Of a stretch of DNA of 64,000 nucleotides, positions 11,801-25,900 are shown piece by piece. Under the pieces are notes generated by a model. That model saw nothing but the letters and a program-made list of their open reading frames with translations, did not search any database and had not been told where the DNA came from. Positions within the stretch are counted from its first letter, which is position 1. Every line of letters begins with the position of its first letter. Source of the DNA: Tubiluchus corallicola (Eukaryota > Priapulida > Priapulimorpha > Priapulimorphida > Tubiluchidae); NCBI GenBank assembly GCA_030141605.1, contig JAQGDQ010000209.1, positions 48,501-112,500 of the forward strand, read 5' to 3'. The translations under genes and the position numbers were made by a program.

Positions 11801-14800
11801 AGTGTGTGTTCAGAATGAAGAATGAATGACATCTATGACTCCTGAAAGAAAAGGACAGTCCTGTAGGATAAGTAGATTTTCTGATCAGGTGCACTTGAAC
11901 GCTGCACTATCTGGAAGTATAAAATGAACGTTATAAATCAAGTTTATTAAAATAAATCGAGTTGTTATAGATTTAAATAATTATGTGATAAGCCCGCCTG
12001 TTAAATTCCTTCTTCTATGTTAAAGTCATGTTAAAATCTCACTACAATTTTCCACCAATTACACAGGCATGCTTTGTTTCAGTTATTCAAAAACTTGGAT
12101 GCAGATGGCACCACATGTTGACTACACTTAGCTGATGTTTAAAAAACAGCGCTCAGCCATATCAAATGCAGTGCTAATTGGCGCAGTTGTTCTGCGTCAT
12201 GTTATACACATTACTCACATGTTGCATTGATTAGGAAGTATGGTAGTCGTTGAGTGAACCCCCACAACTACCAGGGATGTATATGACATCTGGTGTAGCC
12301 ATTTAAACGTCCATACATCTAGATGTCACTCCATTTATTGGCTGACAGATGCGTATGTGAATTTCAGGACTCGTGCAGTTTTTTTGTTAGTTGGTCGAAA
12401 ACCTTCAGGTTTTGGGTAGTACCCTACTAGTTGCATTAGTGATATTGAATTGCACGTTAATTTGTACAGGTTCTCAAATGTCTGAGTGTCTTCACTGTAA
12501 TCAGGATAGTTCACCAACTGTCTTTACTATTTAGTTCAGCAAAATATTTCTGATGCATGTACATGTAGTTCATTATTCTGCCAGCTGAAATATAATACTC
12601 GAGGGAAAAAGATCTATTTAATGTGGGTACTTGCGTCGGGACAGGAATCTACGTAGTAGTATCTACTGTATCAAATCATTTTATTTGTTATAAACAAAAG
12701 AAATACATACATTCCAGTTATTGGACTTTGGTCCAAAAATAGGAATTACACACACAAAAACAAATGTACACAGTAACACACAAACAAAACATGAAATCAA
12801 ACAAGTACTATATAAAGATATACGCAAAAAGATGTATATTAGACTTAAGGACTGGTGCAATATAGATTGAAAAGTGCAAAATTGAGATCAAATTTCGTGA
12901 TAAGATAATTTAATATATTGTGATAGGTTGATTTCAGTATTATAACAAATTTGTATATTGTCTAAAATTATATCAGTGTTATCAAGGTTATTAATGATAA
13001 TCATGTAATGATTAATGAAGCTCATTTTGGATGCACATCTACGCTCTAAAAGGATACTATTTTTCTACCAGAAGTGAGATCGGCCTTTTAACTGGCAGAG
13101 GTGCCTTGCATCATCACTTTTAAACTAGCCGTGCTGATTCACTTCAAAATTCTCTCTTGGGAGTCAGCGTTACTCACTTTACAATCATTACAGCAAACTT
13201 GTAGCCATTAAAAGTTATTGCATTGCTCAGCTGCAGTCATTTCGCTGTAAATTGGTTTCTTGCTCGTGTGTACATTTCTTACTTTACCGAAGTTTGTAAT
13301 GTCTTAATGGCTATTATGGGATCTTTCCCTTTTTTACCGAATTTAATTAATCCGATTAACGTTGATTCACTGCTCTGACTTGCAGCTCTTTGGTTAATAT
13401 ATTGTATTACTGTGAATAGCCCTTAACCCTATTCCTGGTGTCTGTAGACCAAAACTGGTTCGTGGATGCATTAACATCAATTTTTTTGGTCGTTAAAGGT
13501 TTAATATTGTCGTTTGACAAATACAGTATAATGTTATTTACTTCTCCAAGTTCGCTTTATTATTTGTATGTAAATTTGTAGTTGATAATTTAAAATGGCA
13601 TGAAATCTCAAAAGCTTATGATTGTTCTCCAAAGACCAAACTTTCTATTTTTTTCAAAGTGTATGAATTTCTCCTGTGTTTATTAATTCAAATTCATGCG
13701 AGAAAATACTTAGTGTAGATGTTTAAAATACATAAAACATATTATTAAAATATTGTCAAAGAATTTTAATTACAGTACTTAGTAGAAAGCTCCAAGCTCC
13801 AAACTTTAACTAAACCAAATAAACACGTTAACAAAATTTTTCCAGAAAATTTCTTTCCATTATCTCTTTTATACTTAGTTTCGCTGTAGACATAACCTGC
13901 TACCTTATTGAGGGTAGATGTCGGAAATACATGCGTGAAACATACTAAAGTTATCAAAGAATTTTAATTACAGTATTTAAACTTTTAAATAAAAAACTAC
14001 AAGTTTCTAAATCTTAATCCTGAAATTTCTTTCTATTTTTCCTTTATATTAAACAGTTTCCCTGTAGGTATAGCCTGTTACTTTTTAGAGGATGTTTTCG
14101 CTCAGTCGTGTAATCGTGTTACTTTAGCAGTTGCAAATTTACTAACTCATCGCACCAGGCTTTAGCCACATGTAAATCTGTTAGTTTGCTGGTTTCTTGC
14201 CTAACAACAACAAATATTGGGCTGCTTTATCTGTTTTCTTTAGCTTTGTAACAAGTGTGGTCGGCAAGCCTTGTTGCAGGTTCAATATACCACATTTAAC
14301 CTCCCATGTTTGCAAGTGAAATTTAACTTTTACGCTGTTGAATTAATCGATTCTAAGATATTAGTTATTGACACGCGACTAACAATTCCCAGTAGCTTGG
14401 ATTTTAATGACAAACAGACTCTAAAAAGCATTAGGCTTCTTTTAGTGATGTACCTCAGAATGGACGATAGATGTTATCTATAAAGAAAATTATATCCGGA
14501 AACTTAAGATGTTCAATTCATATTCGTACTAATAAACATTAAAACTAAGTAGTCTGCGTATCACACTGCATTTGAAGGCAATGCATTAATAAAATTTATC
14601 ATGTTACCTCGCTCGCATAACATTATGAAAAAACCTGAAACGATTCCGTAACTGTAAGGTTTTACGTTGAATTCCCGCAAACTACCAACTAATACACAAA
14701 AACAATAAAAACCTTCTAAGTTCTTGGAGTCCTTTACTGAGTGTCACTATATCGGCTAGAATTAGAAAAACAAGCCGGAGAAAATAAACAGAATAGAAAC

Positions 14801-16912
14801 CTTCTGGCTAAACTTCTACATTATTAGACTCGAGAAGCTTTATTTAGATGCTGTCAGGTGAAAAATATCCAACTCGGCCATGACCAGCTTGTCAGTGACA
14901 GTTGAAGCTGCTTCTGTTTTATCACCACGCAAAGGTTTTTTTGGAAGTTTAGGCGATTGTATTTTAGTCGCTTTTGCTCATAATCTTACGCCTGGCTTAC
15001 ACAGTTTTGTTTCTGTACCAGGTTGTCCAGAAGAACCTTGCAAACTCAAATGCGATTATGGTCTGGTAATGACAGAAACTGGCTTCAGCTGCGCCTGCAA
15101 CAAGCCCCAAGGAGAACCCAAATGTCTGACAGAACATTTTATTTACATGTGTAACAAGGAGCTAGATACGTGTGCTGGTTTCGTCTATGATTTCAAGGGC
15201 TGCAGGATGTGTTATTGTTGCCGCCAGGAGTCTACACAAGTGCCAGGCGGCTCTGTGGCTGTTGATGGTGGCTTTGGTGCTCCCGTTCAGGAAACGTATG
15301 GCGAAAGTGCAGTATTTGTCGTTGGTGGGGCTGGTAGTAAACTAGCTGTTGACGTTTTCCTACATGTGGTTGTTGTAACAATAGGACTTGGGTTCAGTTT
15401 TAAAATTATTCACTGTAATTGAGAATGGCACACGTTGCTTCGTAACCTACATGAGTTTTGCCAGAAAATTGCTATTTGGATCACGGACAATTACTGAAGC
15501 CTAAATACCTGCAGTGAATCAACTGGTTCTCAAGTCTCTCCAGCACATCTACTCAATAAGTCGTCTAACTGCCAAATGTGGAATAATATCTGTGAACCTT
15601 ATTAAAGTTTTCATATTTTTGTAACTTTGTGCCAAATCTTTTGATGGGGATGTGGTTTTGTGGATTCTGGAGTGGCAATATTACATATGTTCGTTTTTTG
15701 TGACATTGTGTTATTTGAAAGCATTTAAGAGTGTCATGTAGCCTACACTGTTGTGTACATACAAGAACTGTGTTCTAAATTGATCATTGCTTAATGTTCA
15801 CTTTTTTGCAAATTGAAAGCGGCTGGATATTTGGCTATATTGTCCAATTCTGACTGAAGTCTCCAAGTCATGTAATGTTAGAATGATTATTATCCTAAAA
15901 TTTCCTTGTTAGTACTTTTGTCAGAATTTGAGAATGACATCAGAACTGTCACCCATTTTCACTTCAAAGCAAAGTTTTTGAGGTTGGCTTGTAGTACCTT
16001 GTCTCACAGTTACCCAGAATAGGTACCTCATAAGTAAATCCTAAAATTTCTTTCTGCATTTGTACTAGGTCATTTTTGCTTTCACCAATTGTCTGTCTAA
16101 ACTGATTTCGATCAATAGAGAGACTGTTATTTCACTTAACTGTGCAGACATGTGCCACCTGATATCTTGCTGCTAGTATTTTACAGTAGTCTACTGCTAA
16201 TTTGAATAAGTGTTAAATCTCTATAGTGTTCTGAAAATGTTGTCTTTAAACGCTCTAATGAACTGTGTACAATCACATAACAGACGCAAGTACAATTTGT
16301 CCACCAGTACATTTGACAATGTTACGATGCAATAACGCTAAACCAAAGAATTTACTAACAGACCAAAATATATATTTATTTGAGTGATTTATATATAATT
16401 CGTCTTTTCGATCTGTTATTAGTAATCATTCCATTTTTTGTGTTTAATATTTTTAATTACTTTATGTAATGATATTATATTTATATATCACATTTACAGT
16501 ATTCATTAAACTTGCTTTATTATTTTTGCAAGATGGCTATGTAAGCATGATGCTATATGTTTTTGTCATAGAATGTATATTGAGTAGACCTACATTCCAT
16601 TTTGTGATATTATGTGGCATTTTACATATTAAGCTCTCTCACTGAGTGATCTTTAAGTTTCTTTAATTATAAAATTGCGTACTAAAATTTGATTTCGGTG
16701 CGGTTTTTTTCCAATTTTTTGGCTTTATATTATTACAGTTCAGATGATTAGAACACATGTACCGATGTTTGTGTAGCTACAGTGAGCTTGTAAAATAATT
16801 TATGCTTTGGGGTAACGCTGTTGCTTTAGACTTGTACACCTTTTTTGCCATTATCGCTCTTCTCCTTCCTCTCTGTACCAGGTCACGTTTCTTTCATTCT
16901 CTCTCTCTCTCG

Positions 16913-16987
<75 letters not shown>

Positions 16988-19900
16988 TCTTTCTCTGTCT
17001 ATTTTCTTTTTTTACTAGCCCATGAATTTATACACTGAATTATGCATTCCTTCCTTAGTTTTATATTTAAGAAATACTATATTTTTAAGAATTTGAATTT
17101 TTAGTGCCAAATTTGAATGCTGTATTTTTGCGTCAATTTTAGAATTTGGAATTTTGTATTTTGTAAGAGAATTTACAGAAATATAATCGTGCTCATATAT
17201 GAACATGTCGGGTTGTTGTTTTTATATTTGCTGTAATTACTATATATTGTAAATTCATTGTGTTTAGATAGATCTGAAAAGATAGAAAATTCTGGAAAGT
17301 GCTTATTCAAAACTTCTTATACTTCTAATCAAAAAACGTAAGTTAAGAACAGACCGAATAATTTACCAGATGTTGGCCAAATGTTTTAATAGTCAGTAGA
17401 AACTGTGGTTTGTATTGCAGGTCTACCGTAATCGCTCTGCTAATATTAATTACAGTAATTTAATTTCTGCATGCCTCCGAGTACCACAGAACTCACCATA
17501 TCCGGCATTTAATGATTTTCGGAAGTTTTTTCGTTGCCTTCACGTCTTGGCGTTCCTATGTGCAGCCAGGAGTTTCAAATCAGCCTGCTGAAACAGGAAA
17601 TGCTTTGTCTCGGCTTGTTTGCAACCTTTGTTTACGTTTGACAATTTCACAAACATCTTTCTGCAAAAGTTTTGTCTAGTGAAACCAGTTAATTCTTCGT
17701 TTTCCTTTGCGGGATTCTTGGGTGCATATTGTCAAATGATGTTCTGAATAACGTTCGACTGTATTTTACTAAACTTCTCTGTTTCATAAACACCTTGCGT
17801 ATGAATTTTACTTGATTTTGATGGGTTAGCTGACTAATTAAGTCACAAAATAAAACAGTTTTAAATAATTTTGTTAGTTATTAGTTAGTTAGTAAACTGG
17901 TATTATTTAATGTCACTCATTTGACCTATATATCATTACGATTACTTTTTCCAACTGGTTTATGGAGCTGCGGACTGTTGAAATCCGATACAATATTGCC
18001 CCCACTACTCGGTTAGCTGGTAGTATTGTGAAACTTTCTGCTGGCTAGTGGTACAATGGATACCATGGTTCCAGAAATCGATTGGGTGCTATGTAATAGA
18101 TCTTTACTTAGCGTTATTTTTTGTTCAAGTGAGATGTTGGCAGTCCGTGGAAAAGAGGCCCTGTATATGTATGTAATTTGCTAAATGGACCCCATGGCTT
18201 CAGCAGTTTAAACCGCTGGCGCAAGCTTGCACGATTGTTGTGTTCACTTACACACCATACAGTGTCTGTCACTGAATTACAGTGTATAGCATTTTTTTTT
18301 AATCGGATTTAAGGACCGGAACCATTGTACATTACTCCCTGCGTTCTGATAAACTTTGGCATTCCAACACTAGATGTTGGGCACACAGGACGACATTTTT
18401 TTGCAAAAAGTTGCAGTCCGGGGTAAAAAGTGCTTGTTTAGTCTAGAATTTTGTGTTTATGAAGACGCTTTATCTTGTCTAGTTTGTCGCGAAATGTACA
18501 GTTTCAAGTCTGCTGTTGGATTGCTTTTAGCTTTTAAATTAATACCTACTAGCAACTTTTAAACTAATTATGCAGTCATTTACTGACTAATAGCTAAAAG
18601 CTAAGAAATTTGTTGCACTAATTTAGATGCTGCCACCGTTTTTGGCTTTACCTACTTCCGCCACGGATCGTGATTTGTTATCATTTAATTGTATACCATG
18701 TTTGCATTAAATTACGTTTGAACGCCTTGAGCAAACGCGCGTGCAATATCATTGTTGAAGCACCGACTAATGCTTAAATCCATGCGTGGTGTAAAAGTCG
18801 AGAGAAATTGAAATGAAACCTGTTATCTTATACGATGAGGCGAATTTTCGATTGACATGATAACTTTGTACGCCTGGCTTGAAGTAACAAACATGACTCA
18901 TTGACTAGCAGTGTCAAGTCGTACAAGATGATTTGATATTCTAGACACATTCTAGTCTAGTGGGATACTGTGACTATGAATAATAATGTGAAGGTGACAA
19001 TGAGTAAGTTTTTCGAAGAAGCACATGTTGTTTTAAATTTGCGAATGTAGGTCTACCTCACATTAATTAAGAATTATCAGTTTATTTCAACTAAAAGTCG
19101 TATATACGCACATACAATAAAATATAAACTATAGCACACAATGTTAAAAATCTGTAAGTAAAAAAATTACATAAAATTAGATATTAGGATAAAAAAATAT
19201 ATACAAAGTATATGTTATCGTATTCTTGTTTACACGTGACATAGTATATTATCACACGTGATTTGTTTCTCATGAACGAAGTTCTATTAAGTGGGGTGTA
19301 GGACTGCAACGTTTTTATAAGCATGCCTATTTGACATTTTTTGATTAAGTTTATATATCCCCCAAGCATCACGAGATCAAATGGCATACAAATTTATCCA
19401 TCGATCAATACGTTCAGGTGGTGGTCTCTCTCTTTGTTACTTTTACATGCAACATTTACATTATGTGTGTAATAAATGAGTCGAGCAGGCTATAATCGCC
19501 ACCCGAAATGCGCACTAACATTAATAAATTATTAAAAATCTGCTGCTAAACAGGGGTTGTAAACGAGACCCGACGAGTCATATAATAAAAGATGCACAAT
19601 ATAATTGCTCGCTTCCAAAACTGACTCCGTCATTCTTATCATTATGCTGTCATTCCAAAATAACTGGCTAGTACTGTACGATCAGGTGTGGCAGGTGTGG
19701 ACTATTCTTCTCTCATTCAGTGCTTGTATGGGGCCCCTGGAAAATCCTGTAATGAATTATCCTTGTGTTGTGTAATAAATCCTGTAATGAATTATTCTAA
19801 ACTTGAAATTTCTGTTTTGTGGATTTTTGCATGATCTTAAATGAACAATTCGGTAAAATCAGATTGAAAAATCTGCTAGTCCAAGACGAAACTATTTCAA

Positions 19901-22900
19901 CACTTTTAGTATGCCAACCACTTTGCATCATAAAATTGATCGAGTTAGGAAAATTTTTATCGCGTTGTCCGCTCTCCACAGGACCTTGGTCATTTTTGCT
20001 TTCGAATTTTTAGCTTTTGGTATAACCTGCTAAAGAAATAACTGCTAAAGATCTCTAGGGGCGAAAGTTCTCCACTGTTTTGACGTTAGTGCATTTACTA
20101 ATGGACCTAGTTCACGTTATGAATGCGACTGCCAGGTGTTTCACACAAAGTGAAGCGCCCGACGGCTGCAACTGTGTTTGGTCTAGGATATTGGGTGTAG
20201 CTTATATTGGGTAGCAAATATAGGCGCTGGAATGGTGTACTGATCCATTTCCTTTGCTGCCAAGACGCTAAGCAACAATTTCAATTCTTCGAATTGCAAA
20301 AAAACTAAATAGAAAAAGGTATCTGTGAATGTGTAGACGTTTTTTTTGTTTTGTAAAGAGTTATAATCAACAAAAAATACCAGTTTCACTGGGTTGCAGC
20401 TGTGCGGTCAACGGCTGTTTAAATCGCGCATTTTTGGGCAAGGCGCATCATCAAAAAGTAAATTGGCTGACTAATTCTTTGAAGCGGCAATCCAATCTTT
20501 AATTTTCAGATTTGGACGTTTTCAAACGGTGCATTTCAACTTCTAGAATATTTAGAAGTTGCCCTTTTCAGCTTCAATTTCCACCTTTAAAATGCCGGAT
20601 ACCATATTGTAACGGTACCACGCGTACCATATTTTTTCCATTGGTCAGCGTCAAAATTAGCAATAATAAGGACCCAAAAGAACGAAATACACGCAGGGTA
20701 AATTGAGCGTAATATCAGTTCTTGAGTCGTATTATTTGTATGCCATGAGAAGAAACCAGTGCTCAGAGACAGTATATAAGCTAGGAAAATCATGTAAGCT
20801 GCAGCATAAATCTACAAGGTTCCATGAACCATGAATTGCAAATTTTAGCTTAGTAATTTGTCACGCCACGGTTGTTGGCATTTGCACTAACTGCCTTAAA
20901 TGAGCGGACTCAATTGATCGTGTCCCAGCTTCTGACGAAATATCGAGTCAGAATGCCATTACAGGAAGCATGCTCTAAATCTTTGGACCCCTAATGCTAT
21001 GCAGGTCACGTCTAACGAAGCCAAGTTGAAAAGATTTGTTATAACGTAAGAACAACAGCGAATAATTAACAATGTCACAGTCTCTGGCTTCTTTAGAAAT
21101 TCTCTAGATAATGTCTTAAATGTGCAGATGACAAACGTAAAACGTAAAATATCGAGGACAGTTAATTGTTTCCTCTGTTTTCTAGGAATTAGAGTTTAAG
21201 AATTCCACATTGAATTAGTTCTGGAAAAGTCAAAGGAGTATAATTATTTATTTTATTTCAGACATTTAGATCCATAAAAGAACAATAAAATAGACACAAG
21301 AAAAAAGCGCACAGAGTTAGTTTACAGAAACATAGTAAGACTATATACAAGAAAGGGTTAGTTAGAATGGGCAGATAAAATTCTTTGCCACGACTTAAAA
21401 TTGTATCAGTATTGCACAGCGAGTTATTAATAACAGTATTTTGACTCCAACTATAATTAAAGTATTTTTTTCTAAGCAGATTGGCATAGCCACGTGAGAT
21501 ATCAGATTGGTGTGCGTTTTAAATTTATGCAGGCAGTCAGGTGCTACACTACATCAAGACCATTATACAACATTTCATGCCCAATAATTCTCAAGTACTA
21601 ACTATACTAAAAAATAGATAGTTTAGGGATCAGGCTTCAGCGCTTTTGTTATGTAACATTTGTCTGGTCTCTACTGTACCTGACTCAGACAGCGTGACTC
21701 AGTGTCTCTTCTCAGTCTCCCAGCATGATTCACAACACTCGAGAGAATCATGCCGGCATACATCCAGCCATTAACATGCAATGCCTTTCCTTCGCAATTA
21801 CATTATTGTTTTCTCTCTATGGCCTGGCCAATACTTGGAAAACACCCGGCTAATGTCATCGGAATTGCAGGCACTGGCAGCATTTTTATTGCGATCGGCT
21901 AATTTATATTCAATGAAGGTTGGGATATTAACCCTAAAACGCCAATAAAACCTTTAAAAAGATCGTGATCTCATGTTTAGGAGCGGCCGCAAAAGATGTA
22001 CAATATGTGTACGTAAGAAATATCATAGATGCAAAGTATAAAATGATCCTAGTAGACAGATATACACAAAAAAGTTAAAAGCAGCATTTTTTAGAAATAA
22101 TTACTTTTAAAAGTGACATTACAAATTTACAATCTTAAACTTTTCATACAATGTTAAATTGGTGCTTGCGAGAACTTAATAGTGTAAAGTAAAACTAAGT
22201 TCATCGAAATAATTAGTCTTTTTCATTTTGCAAGTCAACTTTTTAGGATTTTATTATTAAATTCGACTGTAGGCTGTTTTAAATGGATCTCGTATTTAGT
22301 TGTTAAATATACGTGATAAATGGTAATCTTGATAGATCTGCCTTCAACACGTTTGTTTGTACATTAGACGCTTTTGACGCTGGAATGGCATGTAGTTCTC
22401 GAGTTTTTAGATTTTGTAGTGGCACTCTATTCAGCATTTGCGGGCGATTAAGCCACGCTATGAAATAGCTGTGGTGCTCGCTATATAATATATAGTGGAG
22501 TGTAGCGTGTAGCATCTGCATTTCTAATAGAACTGCAGACAGGTTACTACTGTTGTTCAGCTTCTGTGGAATCTCACACATAACATGCTCCCGCCAACCG
22601 CATCTTTTGTCATTAAGCGGGATTCATCCTCGTCCGATTACTGAGAAACGACAATTACGGTATCTTTGCCAAAATTTACCCGAACAAAGCTTAGAGAGGA
22701 GAAAAGACAACTCTAATTGAAGTAACTGCCTCAAAAGCATTCCACACATAGGGCTATATTAGTTACCATTACGCTTGTCTGCCTGAAAGACTACTAAAAA
22801 GAATATTCTTAACAATTTAAATTATTTTTCCAAATTTAACATCACGCAATCTACCGATAAAATAACTGCACCTAACGGTTATCACGGGAGTTTAAGTTTA

Positions 22901-25900
22901 TACAACATTGCTAGTGCAAGCTCTGTATGCAATAAGACAGTGTGTAAGTTATACAAAAGTGATAGCATGTAAGTGATACAAAATTTCAAGGCATTTTTAA
23001 ACTTTATTTATGAAAAGTGTTTTCTTGTGCTTTAATAAGCAGGAATTATCTGTTAGTGGTAGATTGACGTTTTAGTTCACTTTGAGAAAATAATTTTGGG
23101 TTGGTAGCATACATGAAAATACCGTGACTGCCATTTTGATGACAATATTAAAATTTCATAAAACAACTTTGCTAGTATTTTTCCGTTTTTAACTAAGACA
23201 TGTTTCTCAGAAATGTATTAAAAAGTCAGCGAGTGATTTTGTTCTGCTGACTGAATGAATGACATACACCAAAAAACCATTTAGCGATGTTCATATTTTG
23301 TCTCTTTTCAAGGCTTTCAAGTATTTAAGTACATTATTAGCCGTATTTCGTTCATTCCTGAGTTTCCTTTCATTAAAATACAGAAATCGAGGATGGTTAC
23401 GGTAGCAGTCCTCGTTTCATTACCACACAATTGCTTCTCTTGCTTGGGAGGGGGCGTGCCTACTATTTCATCTTGAAAAGTTATTTCGAAGAGCTTTCCG
23501 CTGACAATGCAGTCTAATCAAGTGAGAATCGCAGCTTTACGACATCAGATGTTCTGTATCGCCAAAGAAAGAGGTATTTTTTGTTTTCCTAAGGCAGATT
23601 AGGGAAGGCAGGTCAATTACTAACACACATTGGCGGAGACCCATTATAAAAGAATTAAACAGTGTAAACATTTTAAAACCGCAATGCGATTTAGTATGTT
23701 TTTACCAAAATCGTGTTTTCAATACACACACTGGGTACGTTATGGAAGTGATGAGCTGAATTCTATAGCAAAGCAGACCTAAGTTGTAACGTGGCAAATG
23801 ATAGAGCGATAGTCCAGCATTTTAATATGGCCGAATTTCAGTCTTTCTCTTTGTAAATTAAACCAGTTGCTACATTTATATTGTATGTAAATCAGTGTGA
23901 GCAGGAAATCGATTGTTGGATTTTTATACGATATGGCACGTTGCAAGCTGGTATCCAGTACTCAGTGACACAGCTGGCTCAGTTATAAAGCTAATGTTCT
24001 AAGATGAAACAGATCTGACAGCGGATTTGAAAATGCATACATTTTTCCTCAGTGTTAGTGATATCCAGAACCTGTACAGCGAGTGGAACTAACCCAAAGT
24101 ATGCATTGAATGTCATGGTCACTTATTCATTTACTGCCTAGGTCCAACGTTGCCAATCACCCGCGAAACCGCTCGTACCTAGATTATATACTATACATTC
24201 GCGGCTTCGTCCCAGGTTATATATACTATGATCTGTACTAATAACAATATTGAAACCCGTATGAAATCTATACAAAACTTCACTGAACGTTTTTTGTAAC
24301 AATACAAAAAGTGAACAAGTACTCCCTCTGTGCTTTGTGAACTCAGCTCAGTGCCCATTAGCACTGTTGTCTATGTAGTACAGCACAGCTTTCTCAGTTT
24401 CACACGCAAAACTTTAATTATTTATGTCAATTTCTCTCATACATAAATACTGTTTTGTTTACGCGTCAGTGAGCCACGAGGATGGATTAGCTTGCCATTA
24501 TTGGGAAGTTGTAAAATCGCTCAAATCACTACACTGTTTTATTCTAAACTCATTAATCAAGTTCGCGCAATGTCGTGCTCCTTTCAAAATTTTTGGGTGT
24601 TTGTAGCGCTTGTCAGAGCTGTTTATAATGCGTGTGATTTGTGTGTATGATTTATGTCCAGATAAATTATCCTGAGTGAAAATAAAATAATTAATGGTGT
24701 TAGTTAATTGTTTTGTGCACATACCTTTGCCTCCTTTCTTTTAAAATATTACATAAGAATGCGAACCAATTTACTTCGTTAATTAATTAGTTTCAGTTGA
24801 TTTAACGATGTTTAACACAATGTTAGTAGACCAGGCAGGATGATTTCAAGTACTTTCGTGGTAGATTTTATCAAAATTTTAAATCTAGTTGCACTGTCGT
24901 TGATTTTGGGAAGAAAATTGTATCATCAAGATTGAGTTAACTCGGTTAACCTTTAGGTAGGTTACAAGCTTGCGAAGTTATCTTTTTAATAATTGAAGCG
25001 ATAGCGGCGTGTTGATGGACTCTTACAATAATTCCGTGCTAGTTCGAACTACAATTATTATCTCTGAAGAGCAGAAGATATATTGAAGATCTAATATTAA
25101 AGTTGATTTTTCAATATGCGCCTGGGTTTTTGAAACTTGAAAGTTGAAACCAAAAATAAAATTGTGGTTGGTGATAAGCTGCGCGCTTGAAGGGGGCATT
25201 AGTATCCGTAGCATGCCAAAATTTGTATTTTTGTAACCCATCAAAATATTGCGTGAAATTTAATTGTCTATTTTATATTATATTTCATATTTATTAGTGC
25301 CAAAAATACATACAATGCAAAAATACATACAATTTCAATTTTGAAATATAGTGACACTTCAGACAAACGAACAATTATTGATAAAATCAATCAAGTTAGT
25401 TATTTTAGTTATTTAATTGAAGAGTTTAATGATTAGTATTTGAAATAGATTGCCACTCATCTGGCCTCGCTTTCAATAATATGATCATTACATAGTATTT
25501 TGTTCATCATGTTTTAAGAACGCTTTTTCAACATAGTCAATAAATGTCTTAATTACTTTTAAATCACTACTTCCCATCAAAAATAAAAATTTATTAGTAT
25601 TGCTCATAAGAAAAAATTCTGGTATCATTAGATTGATGTGACTATAATTTTTCTCTAAAATCATTGTAACGTATATCTTCTTACATGCTATTATTCTGAT
25701 GCCGCTATTAGTTGATCATGGAACCACCATTTATTGACCACAAGATTTTTTGTTATCGTTAGATTGTTTTGAACTTTAGTACGCTTATACTAATAATACA
25801 GTTTTTATACAAAAACGGTTTCTTAAACTGCGTAAAATGTCAAAAAACCTAAAACTCAACGAGGCACGCTGAAATGCATTCTATGTGACTGCAAACGGCT

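Larger units (their letters stand above)
8881..15021. other. 5' part of intron 1 of gene 2
   Basis: No convincing exon seen. AT-rich, with a tandem duplication at 9160-9308, another at 13710-14095, and LINE-tail-like A/T sequence near 12660-12800 (not resolved). Confidence 0.5.

Noticed and set aside
14880-15021. N-terminal extension (MTSLSVTVEAAS...) of the cysteine-rich frame
   Set aside because: It lies upstream of a good acceptor, carries no signal peptide and reads like intron sequence; the exon most likely starts at 15022.
24140-24240. CGCGAAACCGC / TTCGCGGCTTCG pair resembling a LINE fragment
   Set aside because: Too short to classify and no second copy seen in the window.
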